Origin: Domibacillus iocasae
GTDB lineage: Bacteria; Bacillota; Bacilli; Bacillales; Domibacillaceae
Reading direction: 5' to 3'
NCBI RefSeq assembly: GCF_001750285.1
Contig: NZ_MAMP01000003.1
Span: 29,602-93,601 of the forward strand
Length of the DNA stretch: 64,000 nt
Under the pieces are notes generated by a model, which saw nothing but the letters and a program-made list of their open reading frames with translations, was not told the DNA's origin and searched no databases. The position numbers were made by a program, and so were the translations under genes. The stretch's first letter is position 1; every line of letters starts with the position of its first letter. This document shows, piece after piece, positions 30,691 to 39,219 of this stretch.

Positions 30691-30936
30691 ATGGATTTTC
30701 TTCTGGTCGGATTCCTTTTATGGGGGCTGTTGATTGCCGCTGTCATTCTGCTTATTTTAGGCTTATGGAAAAACTCGTGGAAAGCACTCCTTTGGAGCGG
30801 AATCGCGTTTTTGCCGCCGATGCTGCTTATTGCATTAGGACACGATGGATTTATATTCAAGCTGGCGCTGCTTATACCGGCTGCGGTTATTGCGGGCGCG
30901 GTTTATATGAAAAAGCGAATGATGTATTTTATGTAA
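30691..30936 (+). CDS. Small membrane protein of unknown function
   Basis: An 81-residue protein with about three hydrophobic segments (FLLVGFLLWGLLIAAVILLI, LLWSGIAFLPPMLLIALG, LALLIPAAVIAGAVYM). The ATG at 30691 follows a GGGGGG ribosome site. An in-frame ATG 21 bases upstream lies before that site and is less likely. No known family was recognised. Confidence 0.7.
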   Translation: MDFLLVGFLLWGLLIAAVILLILGLWKNSWKALLWSGIAFLPPMLLIALGHDGFIFKLALLIPAAVIAGAVYMKKRMMYFM

Positions 30937-30938
30937 AA

Positions 30939-30974
30939 AAAAGCTGAACCTTTTTATAGGGTTCAGCTTTTTTT
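30939..30974. terminator. Bidirectional terminator
   Basis: AAAAAGCTGAACC and GGGTTCAGCTTTTT form a perfect stem flanked by A and T tracts between convergent genes. Confidence 0.88.
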
Positions 30975-30975
30975 A

Positions 30976-31386
30976 TTAAGCGCGTGTCCGCCGGCGGTGG
31001 CGCCACATCATGTATTGATAGCGAATAAAGCAGCCAATGCAAAAGCCCATCAATGCGACAGCCGCGGCGGCGATTACCATAATGCCAAATGCGTAGCCGG
31101 CTGCTGTCCATCCCGCGTAAAAAGAAAGAAGGGAAAGGGCAAGGCAGATTGTCGCAATCCATTGATTAAAAATCTGCTGGTCTTTGTCTTCTTGAATATA
31201 TTGATTGGCCGGCTTTTTCAAAAACGGGCGGCTGAATAAAATAATCGGATTTTTCTTTGTTACGAGTGTGTAAACACCAATTAAAAATGGCAGAAATAAA
31301 ATTGCCGGATGAATGATTAATCCTGCTAAAACGGACAGAACCATAAACATTTGATTCGTTTGAACAAGTGGTTTTGGAATACCCAT
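30976..31386 (-). CDS. DUF4395-type membrane protein
   Basis: A 136-residue protein with about four hydrophobic segments in two pairs. The N-terminus GIPKPLVQTNQMFMVLSVL matches the start of the DUF4395 family. The cytoplasmic middle is RPFLKKPANQYIQEDKDQQ and the C-terminus is basic (MMWRHRRRTRA). The function is unknown. GGAAGGTGAACGTG precedes the ATG. Confidence 0.75.
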   Translation of the reverse strand: MGIPKPLVQTNQMFMVLSVLAGLIIHPAILFLPFLIGVYTLVTKKNPIILFSRPFLKKPANQYIQEDKDQQIFNQWIATICLALSLLSFYAGWTAAGYAFGIMVIAAAAVALMGFCIGCFIRYQYMMWRHRRRTRA

Positions 31387-31555
31387 ACACGTTCACCTTC
31401 CTTTATGCACATTATACAAAGTTAATTAATCGGAATAAAGAATATTGCTCATAAAAAAGTATTTCATATCCTGACAGCGCAATTCTATTAGAATTGCCTC
31501 CCCCCTACACTCCTTAATTTTTACAGTGGGTTTCGTTGTCTAGCCGCAGTTCCAT

Positions 31556-32354
31556 CTATAATCTAGCTGCATATTTATTTAAATCTTTGCTCATCTGCTC
31601 AATTTCATTAATGAAAGAAGAAATTTCCTGTGTTGAGACTGCTTGATTTGTGCCAGCTGAAACAATTTTTTCGATTGATTCCGAAATTTCATTCATGGAT
31701 TTCTGAACTGTAAGAAGAGTCGAACGGATTTTTCAGTTGAGGCAACGGTTTCATGAGAAAGTTTACGAATCTCTTTTGCTACAACATCAAATCCGCGTCC
31801 CATATCGCCTGCCCGTGCAGCTTCAATAGAAGAATTCAAGCCAAGCAAGTTCGTTTGATCCGCCACTTTTTTTATAAAGTCGATTACGTCATCTGTTTGT
31901 TTTACTTCAGAGACCGTCTGGCTCGTATTAGCCAGACGGTCTGCACTGTTTGTAATGACAGAAATTTGATTGTTTGCTTGTCCAATCGACAAAACCATTT
32001 GATCAGAAATGCGCCACAATTTTTTTCATCTTGTTCTTGTAATTGAATCGCGACAGCCCCGATTACTTGGTTTCCTTCAACGATCGGTGCAGCCAGCCCG
32101 GTAAAAGGGAAGCCGAAAAACTCAGCAGCCACTTCCTGGCGGATCAGCTTTCCCATACTAATGCAGTCTGCCAGTGGTTCATTCGGCTTGATTTTCATTC
32201 CTTTTCTAGCACCGATATCAATCTTTGTTCCGGGATAATAAGCAAGCCATTCTTCTGTATCGGAAAGACCGATTCCGACATGTAGCAGCATGGAATGAAC
32301 AAGCGGAATGGCCTTGATCAATGAGTCAAGCAGGATGTTTTCAGTTAAAACCAC
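31556..32354 (-). pseudogene. Frameshifted soluble methyl-accepting chemotaxis protein
   Basis: The first part (start at 32354) gives a sensor domain (LLHVGIGLSDTEEWLAYYPG ... [16 protein letters not shown]). The frame then shifts to [20 protein letters not shown] ... [25 protein letters not shown], the chemoreceptor hairpin. It shifts again to [20 protein letters not shown] and ends DLNKYAARL. The order matches soluble YfmS-like receptors of about 280 residues. Both shifts lie in A runs (A7 and A5), so sequencing error is possible and the gene might be intact in the organism. Confidence 0.85.
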
Positions 32355-32648
32355 TATTTCTTTAAGACTGTGAATATGTTAAAACTCCTGGGAAAATAGA
32401 TTTAAACCGATCGTATTACGAACCGAATACGATAGTATATAAATAGCTGTTTTACAGCACATTCATTGTCAAAAAAAGAATAAAAAAGTTAAAAAAGATT
32501 GATGACTGTCGGATAAAGTCGAATTTCTGAAAAATAGGGTAATTTGTCATGGTATAATAAGTGAGAATACTTAGCTGAGTTATGGCTTAAAAGCGTGGAC
32601 TGAGGCTTTCCAAAAGTTGGCTTTTAAACGAGAAGGGGGGAAAAAGAC

Positions 32649-33755
32649 ATGCGGTTAATAGCACTGGAAAACTGCGGGCCCGGCACGAAACTGGGAAAAT
32701 CTATTTATAATGAAAAAGGGAAGGTTCTTCTAACGAAAGGAACTGAACTAACGCCTCCATTAATCAAACGATTAAGAAAATATAATATTTCAGCCGTGTA
32801 TATAGAGGATGAGCTATCGGAAGGAATTGAGATTGTCGAGGCGATTCCAGCAGAGCTTCGGATCGAGGCAATCGGCCTGATTACGGAAGGGTTTCATATC
32901 ATTGCAGATCTGCGCTCTTCAAGGCACGTGCAGGGTATGATGAAATCAGACCGGGTCATTCGGAGTTTTCAAAAAGTATTCCGGGACATTCACAGCTATT
33001 TATCAAGCAACCAGCAGGCGCTTAATTTGCTCGCTACGACAAAAATCCACGAAGACTACGTGTATACTCATTCACTTAACACATCCATGTACACATGCCA
33101 GCTGGCCATTGAGAACGGGCTGCCGATTAAAAGTATTGAAGAAATGGGCCTTGGTGCGATGCTTCATGATCTTGGAAAGTTGTATATCCCAAAAGAAATA
33201 CTCAATAAGCCGGGCAAATTAACAGGCGAGGAATTTGATGTAGTGAAAAAGCATTGTGAACTTGGCTTTGAAATATTGCGGAAAATTGATGGGCTGCCGC
33301 TTTCCGTCGCGCATTGTGCTTTTCAGCATCACGAACGGATGGACGGGCTTGGATATCCGCGTGGTTTAACGGAAAATGAAATTCATCGTTTTGCGAAACT
33401 TCTCAGTGTGGCGGATGTGTTTGAAGCCGTAACCAGCTCACGGGTGTACCGGACGGCTATGCTGCCGCATAAAGGGCTTGAGCTTTTGTATGCAGGAAGC
33501 GGAACACAGTTTGAAAGCCGCCAGGTCCAGTTATTTAAAGAGTGCATTGCCGTTTATCCACCGGGACTGCCAGTTAAACTGAACGATGGACGGGTTGGGA
33601 TTGTGTCAAAATATCATTTCCGTTCTGCAGGAAGACCTGAAGTCCGGATTTTCCGGGATGAAGAAGGGCGCAATGTATCGCCATATGAAATCGATCTGAC
33701 CGCGTCTGAACATTTGGCGGTTGATATTGTTGAAGCGGACGCTCTGCTCAATTGA
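32649..33755 (+). CDS. HD-GYP domain protein (c-di-GMP phosphodiesterase)
   Basis: A cytosolic protein of 368 residues. An N-terminal beta-rich region of about 120 residues (LGKSIYNEKGKVLLTKGTEL) precedes the HD-GYP domain. That domain has metal residues in YTHSLN, MLHDLGKLYIP (HD plus K), the H of HCELG, QHHERMDGLGYP (GYP motif) and SVADVFEAVTS. A short C-terminal domain follows. All core HD-GYP residues are present, so hydrolysis of c-di-GMP is likely. The ATG follows GAAGGGGGGAAAAA. Single-gene unit. Confidence 0.92.
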   Translation: MRLIALENCGPGTKLGKSIYNEKGKVLLTKGTELTPPLIKRLRKYNISAVYIEDELSEGIEIVEAIPAELRIEAIGLITEGFHIIADLRSSRHVQGMMKSDRVIRSFQKVFRDIHSYLSSNQQALNLLATTKIHEDYVYTHSLNTSMYTCQLAIENGLPIKSIEEMGLGAMLHDLGKLYIPKEILNKPGKLTGEEFDVVKKHCELGFEILRKIDGLPLSVAHCAFQHHERMDGLGYPRGLTENEIHRFAKLLSVADVFEAVTSSRVYRTAMLPHKGLELLYAGSGTQFESRQVQLFKECIAVYPPGLPVKLNDGRVGIVSKYHFRSAGRPEVRIFRDEEGRNVSPYEIDLTASEHLAVDIVEADALLN

Positions 33756-33819
33756 CAAGAGAGCAGGGGAATATGATAAAGTGAAAGCCTATACAACTTT
33801 GATTAAGTGAGGGTTTAAA

Positions 33820-34155
33820 ATGACAAATCAACGTGAGCTGCCGCCCAAAACATGTACAATTGAGCGGCTTGTAACGATGAAAGAAGATGTACAAAAAGTA
33901 TTAAGCGGAGAAAAAACAGCGACACGCCGTAATGGACGCTACGCGGATATCGGTGAAGTGATGACACTTGAAGGCCGTGATTTTGTGGTTGAAAATGTGT
34001 ATTCCCAATCACTTGGCGAATTAACAGACAATCATGCAAAACAAGAAGGATTTGCGACGGTTGAAGACTACAAAAATGCGATTTTGTCCTATCATCCGGG
34101 CATGCCTTGGCTGCCGCATATGCGTGTATGGGTGCATGAATTCCGCGCCGTGTAA
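33820..34155 (+). CDS. ASCH-domain protein
   Basis: A 111-residue protein with the ASCH pattern: SGEKTATRRNGRYADIGEVM in the N-terminal half, then VVENVYSQSLGELTDNHAKQ and a C-terminal MRVWVHEF strand. ASCH domains have a PUA-like fold and are thought to bind RNA or nucleotides; some hydrolyse modified nucleosides. The stop overlaps the start of the next gene (TAATG), so the two are coupled. Confidence 0.8.
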   Translation: MTNQRELPPKTCTIERLVTMKEDVQKVLSGEKTATRRNGRYADIGEVMTLEGRDFVVENVYSQSLGELTDNHAKQEGFATVEDYKNAILSYHPGMPWLPHMRVWVHEFRAV

Positions 34156-34586
34156 TGTATGAACTAATTTTGTATGTACATATTTTCAGTGCGATTCTTT
34201 CAATCGGTCCTTTTTTTGTGCTTGTACCGATGACGAAAAAAATAAGAACAGCACATTATGATGTGCTGCTTGCTTATTTGGATGTGTTCCGGTCCGCTGT
34301 GCGTATCGTGAAACATGCCGGTCATGTTCTAGTGACAACGGGTGTACTGCTCATTTGGCAAAGCGCCTGGACGTGGGGGACATCGTGGATTATCATGACG
34401 ATAGGGGTCATGGTCGTTTCGATTGTCTTTCTCGCGCGGGCATTTACACCGGTCATTCGTCAGTTTCATGCAGGTGAACGGACACAAAATGACTTGGCCG
34501 CCAAGCTGCACCGGGCAGTATGGGTGTACATTAGCATCTTGGCACTTATGTTATGGTTTATGACGGCAAAGCCGGCATTTTGGTAA
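34155..34586 (+). CDS. Membrane protein (DUF2269-like)
   Basis: A 143-residue protein with four hydrophobic segments (about 4-24, 53-70, 76-95 and 121-140) and a conserved-looking early His (YVHIFSAILSIGPFFV). This layout suggests DUF2269 or similar four-helix membrane proteins. The function is unknown. It overlaps the ASCH gene by one base and precedes an acetyltransferase gene, probably in one transcript. Confidence 0.7.
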   Translation: MYELILYVHIFSAILSIGPFFVLVPMTKKIRTAHYDVLLAYLDVFRSAVRIVKHAGHVLVTTGVLLIWQSAWTWGTSWIIMTIGVMVVSIVFLARAFTPVIRQFHAGERTQNDLAAKLHRAVWVYISILALMLWFMTAKPAFW

Positions 34587-34606
34587 ATGGAAAAGGAGGA
34601 ATGAAA

Positions 34607-35278
34607 GTGGAGTATATTCAAATTAACAGCATTAACGACCCGATGTTTGCGCGTTTGCATAAAACGATGCAGGACGTGTTTCCACCAGAAGAAGTGCTGG
34701 AATATGAGTTATGGGCGGAACCGCTGAAAGACCCGACGATCCGCGTGTTTCTAGTAGTTCAGGACGATGAAGTAGTGGGTGTGACTGAATATCGCTACAA
34801 TAAAGAGTTGAACGTGGCTATGACAGATTTCACCATTATTGTAAAAGAAGGGCTTGGTGTCGGTCCGTTTTTAGCGAAAAAACGCTACGAAGATTTAATG
34901 CGGCTCGCACAAGAGCACAATCTTGATTTGATTGGCATGTTTGCGGAAATTTATGATCCGTACCGTATGACAGACCATTCGTTTGCAGGTATTAAGGTGA
35001 TGGATCCATTTGTGCGGCGTGAAGTGCTTTCCCACCTCGGCTACATGCGCCTTGATTTCCCGTATGTCCATCCGGCATGGACAAACGAAGGAGAGGCGGT
35101 TAATCATTTAGACCTTTGCTTCCAGCCATTTAAAGAAAACATTCACTCACTTAAAGCAAGCTTTATTCGTGACTTCATTACCGGCTACTATTCGGTTCTA
35201 TCGAATAAGCCTCGGGAATGGAACAATATGGTGGCAGACCTTGAAAAAAGAGATGACATACAATTAAAGCCGTTATAA
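34607..35278 (+). CDS. GNAT-family N-acetyltransferase
   Basis: A 223-residue protein of the acetyltransferase fold with an N-terminal DVFPPEEVLEYELWAEPL, a core strand VVGVTEYRYN and a long C-terminal region (YMRLDFPYVHPAWTNEGEAV). The classical acetyl-CoA loop is not obvious, so the assignment is moderate. GTG at 34607 lies 7 bp after AAAGGAGGA. An in-frame ATG at 34601 is only one base after that site and is less likely. Confidence 0.65.
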   Translation: MEYIQINSINDPMFARLHKTMQDVFPPEEVLEYELWAEPLKDPTIRVFLVVQDDEVVGVTEYRYNKELNVAMTDFTIIVKEGLGVGPFLAKKRYEDLMRLAQEHNLDLIGMFAEIYDPYRMTDHSFAGIKVMDPFVRREVLSHLGYMRLDFPYVHPAWTNEGEAVNHLDLCFQPFKENIHSLKASFIRDFITGYYSVLSNKPREWNNMVADLEKRDDIQLKPL

Positions 35279-35284
35279 GAACCA

Positions 35285-35310
35285 GCGAATGTTTCACGTG
35301 AAACATTCGC
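35285..35310. other. parS site in a 26-bp palindrome between convergent genes
   Basis: The exact parS core TGTTTCACGTGAAACA (35290-35305) is extended by GCGAA/TTCGC to a 26-bp perfect palindrome followed by TTATTCTTTTG. It may be both a ParB-binding site and the terminator of the upstream genes. Confidence 0.88.
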
Positions 35311-36696
35311 TTATTCTTTTGTCATTTGCCATTTTTTCATCTTTTTCACAAGTGTGGAATGGTCAACACCAAGAAAGTTCGCTGTTTTTCGAATCGATGT
35401 ATTTTTTTGCAGGGCATCCTGAACGATCCGTTTTTCGTACTGTTCCACACGCTGCTTCATTGTAGTGGGAGCAACAATGTCCAGCTGAGTTGTAAAATGA
35501 GGCGGAAGGTCGACCGGTTCAATAGTGAAAGAAGGGACAGACACAAGCATGCTTTCGACTAAGTTTCTTAGCTCGCGTACATTGCCGGGCCAATGGTAGT
35601 TTTGTAAAATACGTTTCGTTTCCTCCGATACATTCTTTTTAATAGCATATTGCCGGCTAAAATAAGCAAAAAAGTGATCAAGAAGAATTTCAATATCTTC
35701 CGGCCGTTCACAAAGCGGTGGAATGGACAGTTCCACGACTTGCAGCCGGTAATACAAGTCCTCACGAAACAGTCCTTTTAAAACGAGCTCTTTCAGTTTT
35801 TTATTCGTTGCGGAAATGATACGGATATCTAATTGTTTCGTCTCGGTGCCGCCGACACGCTGAATTTTTTTTTCCTGAAGGACACGCAGCAGTTTTACTT
35901 GAAGAGGCAATGGCATTTCCCCGATTTCATCAAGCAGGACCGTTCCTTTATCAGCGAGCTCCAGCAATCCGATTTTCCCTTCATTGCGCGCCCCGGTGAA
36001 AGCTCCTTTTTCATACCCGAACAACTCCGATTCGAGCAGCTGCTCTGGGATGGCTCCACAGTTTACTTTAATAAACGGTTCGTCTTTCCGGTCGCTTAAT
36101 TGATGAATCAAGTTGGCAATGACTTCTTTGCCCGCACCGCTTGGACCGGATAAAAGTACACTTGTTGGAAACGGAGCAATCTGGTGGATTTTATGAATAA
36201 TCTCTTTCATTCGCATGCTTTGGAAAATAATCTGTTCATCGGAGCCGTCTGTTGAAAACGTATAGCGGTTTTGGCTGAGCTGTGAGAACGTTTTTGCTTT
36301 CGTTAATTCTTTTGTCAGTTCATTTAAATGCGTAAGATCGCGGACACTGGTAACAACCATCGAGATTGCCCCTGATTCATCAAACACAGGATTTCCAGTC
36401 GCGATGACATCTTTTTTTTGCTGGCCGATCTGCTGTAAAATTGAAATTCGTTTCTTTTCGTTCAATACGAGCAATGAAACAGACTGATCCAAATAACCTC
36501 GTTTTATTAAATCACCCATATGAAACCCGATTAATTCTTCCCGCTTAAATCCTGTAATTTCTTCATAAGCCGTGTTGACAAATAGTGTAACTCCTTCATG
36601 ATTTACCACATAAAGTCCATCTGCTGAAAACTCAATGATTTTCTCCATTTGACGGAATGCTTTTAAGGATACGTTTTCAAATAAAGGAACCTGCAT
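35311..36696 (-). CDS. Sigma-54-dependent enhancer-binding protein (PAS-AAA+-Fis HTH)
   Basis: Transcription activator for sigma-54 (SigL) promoters, 461 residues. It has a PAS sensor (about 14-125), a AAA+ domain with Walker A GPSGAGKE (184-191), the sigma-54-contact loop GAFTGA (231-236) and Walker B VLLDEIGE (253-260), and a Fis-type helix-turn-helix at the end (IRKTANFLGVDHSTLVKKMK). The ATG at 36696 is preferred over a GTG three codons upstream. It is divergent from the aldehyde dehydrogenase operon, and the shared region carries two dyads and a -24/-12 promoter, so it most likely activates that operon and may bind near its own promoter. Confidence 0.93.
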   Translation of the reverse strand: MQVPLFENVSLKAFRQMEKIIEFSADGLYVVNHEGVTLFVNTAYEEITGFKREELIGFHMGDLIKRGYLDQSVSLLVLNEKKRISILQQIGQQKKDVIATGNPVFDESGAISMVVTSVRDLTHLNELTKELTKAKTFSQLSQNRYTFSTDGSDEQIIFQSMRMKEIIHKIHQIAPFPTSVLLSGPSGAGKEVIANLIHQLSDRKDEPFIKVNCGAIPEQLLESELFGYEKGAFTGARNEGKIGLLELADKGTVLLDEIGEMPLPLQVKLLRVLQEKKIQRVGGTETKQLDIRIISATNKKLKELVLKGLFREDLYYRLQVVELSIPPLCERPEDIEILLDHFFAYFSRQYAIKKNVSEETKRILQNYHWPGNVRELRNLVESMLVSVPSFTIEPVDLPPHFTTQLDIVAPTTMKQRVEQYEKRIVQDALQKNTSIRKTANFLGVDHSTLVKKMKKWQMTKE

Positions 36697-36722
36697 ATGT
36701 ATCACTCTTTTCTTTGCAGTAA

Positions 36723-36742
36723 TTGGTGAAAAAAATCACCAA
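36723..36742. promoter_or_regulatory. Activator-binding dyad 1
   Basis: TTGGTGA-N6-TCACCAA is a perfect 7-bp dyad in the divergent region, 27 bp upstream of the activator start. An imperfect copy ending TCACCA follows at about 36743-36762. The likely ligand is the sigma-54 activator. Confidence 0.7.
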
Positions 36743-36800
36743 TGTAGGAAAAAAATCACCACTAAATAAATCGTTCATAATTGGGGGATTTAGTTTCTTT

Positions 36801-36820
36801 TTGGTGAATTTTATCACCAA
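36801..36820. promoter_or_regulatory. Activator-binding dyad 2
   Basis: The same TTGGTGA-N6-TCACCAA dyad with a different spacer, 78 bp from dyad 1 and about 50 bp upstream of the -24 element. This is the usual position range for an upstream activating sequence. Confidence 0.72.
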
Positions 36821-36868
36821 CTAATTTGAAAAACAACAAAAAACCCCTTTTTATAGAGCGTTTTCATT

Positions 36869-36885
36869 TTGGCACACCTCTTGCA
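36869..36885 (+). promoter_or_regulatory. Sigma-54 (-24/-12) promoter
   Basis: TTGGCAC-N5-TTGCA fits the sigma-54 consensus TGGCAC-N5-TTGC exactly, with GG at 36871-36872 and GC at 36883-36884. The predicted start is near 36896, just before the GAGGAGGG of the first gene. Confidence 0.9.
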
Positions 36886-36909
36886 TTATAAAAATCGAGG
36901 AGGGATCAA

Positions 36910-38337
36910 ATGCAAACAAAGAATTTATATATAAATGGGAAGGAAAAGCAGATAAATCGAACATATACACTTTATTCACCGTACAATCAGGATGCACTGG
37001 CTGAGATTGCAATGGCGGATGAAAATGATGTAAAAGAAGCCATTGCCGGCGCCCATTCTGCCTATGAAAAAATGAAAGAAATGCCTGCCCATGAGCGGTC
37101 GGCGATCTTAAGTCGTGTTGCACAGTTGTTAAGCGAACGGAAAGAAGAAGCGGCACGAATCATTGCGCTTGAAGCGGGCAAGCCAATTCGGACGGCAAGG
37201 GGCGAGGTGGATCGGACAATTGTCACATATCAGTTTGCGGCAGAAGAAGCAAAACGCATTTATGGGGAAACGATTCCGATGGATGCAGCACCTGGTGGTG
37301 AAAACCGGATCGGCTTTACATGGCGTGAACCATTAGGCGTCGTTACCGCGATCAGCCCGTTTAACTTTCCATTCAATTTGGTCGCTCATAAGCTGGGCCC
37401 GGCATTTGCGGCGGGAAACACGGTTGTGTTAAAGCCTGCCGAGCAAACGCCGTTAAGTGCATATTTTATGGCTGATCTATTTCAGCAGGCCGGACTGCCG
37501 GACGGGGCACTTCAAGTGATCACCGGCAGCGGAAAAGAGCTAAGCGAGGCGCTCGTTACTGATCCTTTTGTGAAAAAAGTGACCTTTACTGGAAGTGCAG
37601 CAGTAGGAAAAATCATAAAAAAACAAGCAGGCTTGCGAAAAGTGACACTGGAGCTCGGTTCAAACTCAGGATTAATTGTCGAACCGGATGTACCGCTTGA
37701 AAAAATAATCCCACGCTGCGTAGAAGGTGCCTTTGCATTCGCCGGACAAGTCTGCATTTCATTGCAGCGAATTTATGTTCATTCAGCCATTTATGATGAA
37801 TTTTGCGAGCGGTTTATTGAACGGGCAAAAACTTTAAAAACAGGCGACCCACTGGATGAAACGACTGATGTAAGCACCATGATCAGCGAGCGGGAAACCG
37901 ATAGAATTTCATCGTGGGTAGAAGAAGCGGTAGAACAAGGAGCGTCTATCGGACTTGGCGGATCAGTAAAAGAAGGGATGTTTGAACCGACGGTGCTGCT
38001 TAATGTGACCGAACAAATGGCGGTCTCCTGCCAGGAAACATTTGCGCCGGTCGTATCGATTGTTAAATACGATGAATTGGATGAGGCCATTGATCTGGTG
38101 AACCGTTCTGTTTACGGATTGAACGTCGCCATTTATACGCAAAACATAATGAATGCTATGCATGCAGCGCGAAAATTCGAATCAGGCGGCGTTATCATTA
38201 ATGATATTCCGACATTCCGCCTTGATCATATGCCATACGGCGGCGTGAAAGACAGCGGCTACGGCCGCGAGGGAATTAAATATGCCGTGCAGGAAATGAC
38301 AGAACTAAAATTTGTCACGATTAAAACAACATTTTAA
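36910..38337 (+). CDS. Aldehyde dehydrogenase (likely succinate-semialdehyde dehydrogenase-like)
   Basis: NAD(P)-dependent oxidation of an aldehyde to its acid, 475 residues. The family motifs ISPFNFPFNLVAHKLGPA, FTGSAAVGK, catalytic Glu in LELGSN and nucleophile Cys in FAGQVCIS are present. A substrate cannot be read from the motifs. The operon partners, a lactonase and an iron alcohol dehydrogenase, suggest succinic semialdehyde as in the Agrobacterium blcA (attK) product. It is the first gene after the sigma-54 promoter, with GAGGAGGG before the ATG and 15 bp to the next gene. Confidence 0.9.
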   Translation: MQTKNLYINGKEKQINRTYTLYSPYNQDALAEIAMADENDVKEAIAGAHSAYEKMKEMPAHERSAILSRVAQLLSERKEEAARIIALEAGKPIRTARGEVDRTIVTYQFAAEEAKRIYGETIPMDAAPGGENRIGFTWREPLGVVTAISPFNFPFNLVAHKLGPAFAAGNTVVLKPAEQTPLSAYFMADLFQQAGLPDGALQVITGSGKELSEALVTDPFVKKVTFTGSAAVGKIIKKQAGLRKVTLELGSNSGLIVEPDVPLEKIIPRCVEGAFAFAGQVCISLQRIYVHSAIYDEFCERFIERAKTLKTGDPLDETTDVSTMISERETDRISSWVEEAVEQGASIGLGGSVKEGMFEPTVLLNVTEQMAVSCQETFAPVVSIVKYDELDEAIDLVNRSVYGLNVAIYTQNIMNAMHAARKFESGGVIINDIPTFRLDHMPYGGVKDSGYGREGIKYAVQEMTELKFVTIKTTF

Positions 38338-38352
38338 AGGGGGAAAAAGAGT

Positions 38353-39201
38353 ATGTGCAACATTATTAAGCCGAACCCGAAACTGTATGTGATGGACAAT
38401 GGGCGGATGCAAATGGATAAAAACTGGATGATTGCGATGCATAATCCAGCAACAATTGATAACCCGAATGCACCAACTGAATTTGTGGAATTTCCTGTTT
38501 ACACAGTGCTGATTGATCATCCGGCGGGCAAAATTTTGTTTGATACAGCGTGCAATCCGAACTCGATGGGGCCTGAAGGAAGATGGACCGAAACTACGCA
38601 GAAAATGTTCCCGATTTCGATGAGTGAAGAATGCTATTTGCACAACCGCCTGGAAGAATTAAACGTCCGGCCGGAAGACATTAAATATGTTGTGGCATCT
38701 CACCTTCACCTTGATCACGCCGGTTGCTTGGAACTATTTACCAATGCAACGATTATCGTCCACGAAGATGAATTGAACGGCACGCTTCAGTCGTATGCAC
38801 GTAATCAAAAAGAAGGGGCTTATATTTGGAGCGATATTGACGCATGGATTAAAAATAATCTGCAATGGCGGACAGTTAAGCGCGGGGAGGATAACCTGGA
38901 GCTTGCGGAAGGCATTAAAGTATTGAACTTCGGAAGCGGTCATGCATGGGGAATGATCGGACTGCACATCAATATGCCGGAAACAGGCGGCATTATTCTT
39001 GCTTCTGACGCCATTTACACAGCAGAAAGCTTCGGACCGCCAATTAAGCCGCCTGGCATTATTTACGACTCACTTGGCTACGCCAACAGCGTCGAAAAAA
39101 TCCGGCGCCTTGCGCAGGAAACGAACTCACAGGTTTGGTTCGGGCATGATCCGGATCAGTTTAAAACATTCCGAAAATCAACAGAAGGATACTACGAATA
39201 A
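38353..39201 (+). CDS. AHL/gamma-butyrolactone lactonase-family metallo-hydrolase
   Basis: A metallo-beta-lactamase-fold lactonase of 282 residues. The di-zinc motif is ASHLHLDHAGC (HxHxDH), followed by the His in GSGHAWGM, the Asp in ASDAIYTAESF and the late His in WFGHDPDQF. The Tyr next to the Asp corresponds to the Tyr used by AiiA. The length and pattern fit the AttM/BlcC-AiiA group, which opens acyl-homoserine lactones and gamma-butyrolactone. The middle position in an operon with two dehydrogenases argues for lactone catabolism. Confidence 0.9.
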   Translation: MCNIIKPNPKLYVMDNGRMQMDKNWMIAMHNPATIDNPNAPTEFVEFPVYTVLIDHPAGKILFDTACNPNSMGPEGRWTETTQKMFPISMSEECYLHNRLEELNVRPEDIKYVVASHLHLDHAGCLELFTNATIIVHEDELNGTLQSYARNQKEGAYIWSDIDAWIKNNLQWRTVKRGEDNLELAEGIKVLNFGSGHAWGMIGLHINMPETGGIILASDAIYTAESFGPPIKPPGIIYDSLGYANSVEKIRRLAQETNSQVWFGHDPDQFKTFRKSTEGYYE

Positions 39202-39219
39202 AAGAAAGGAGAGCGAACA

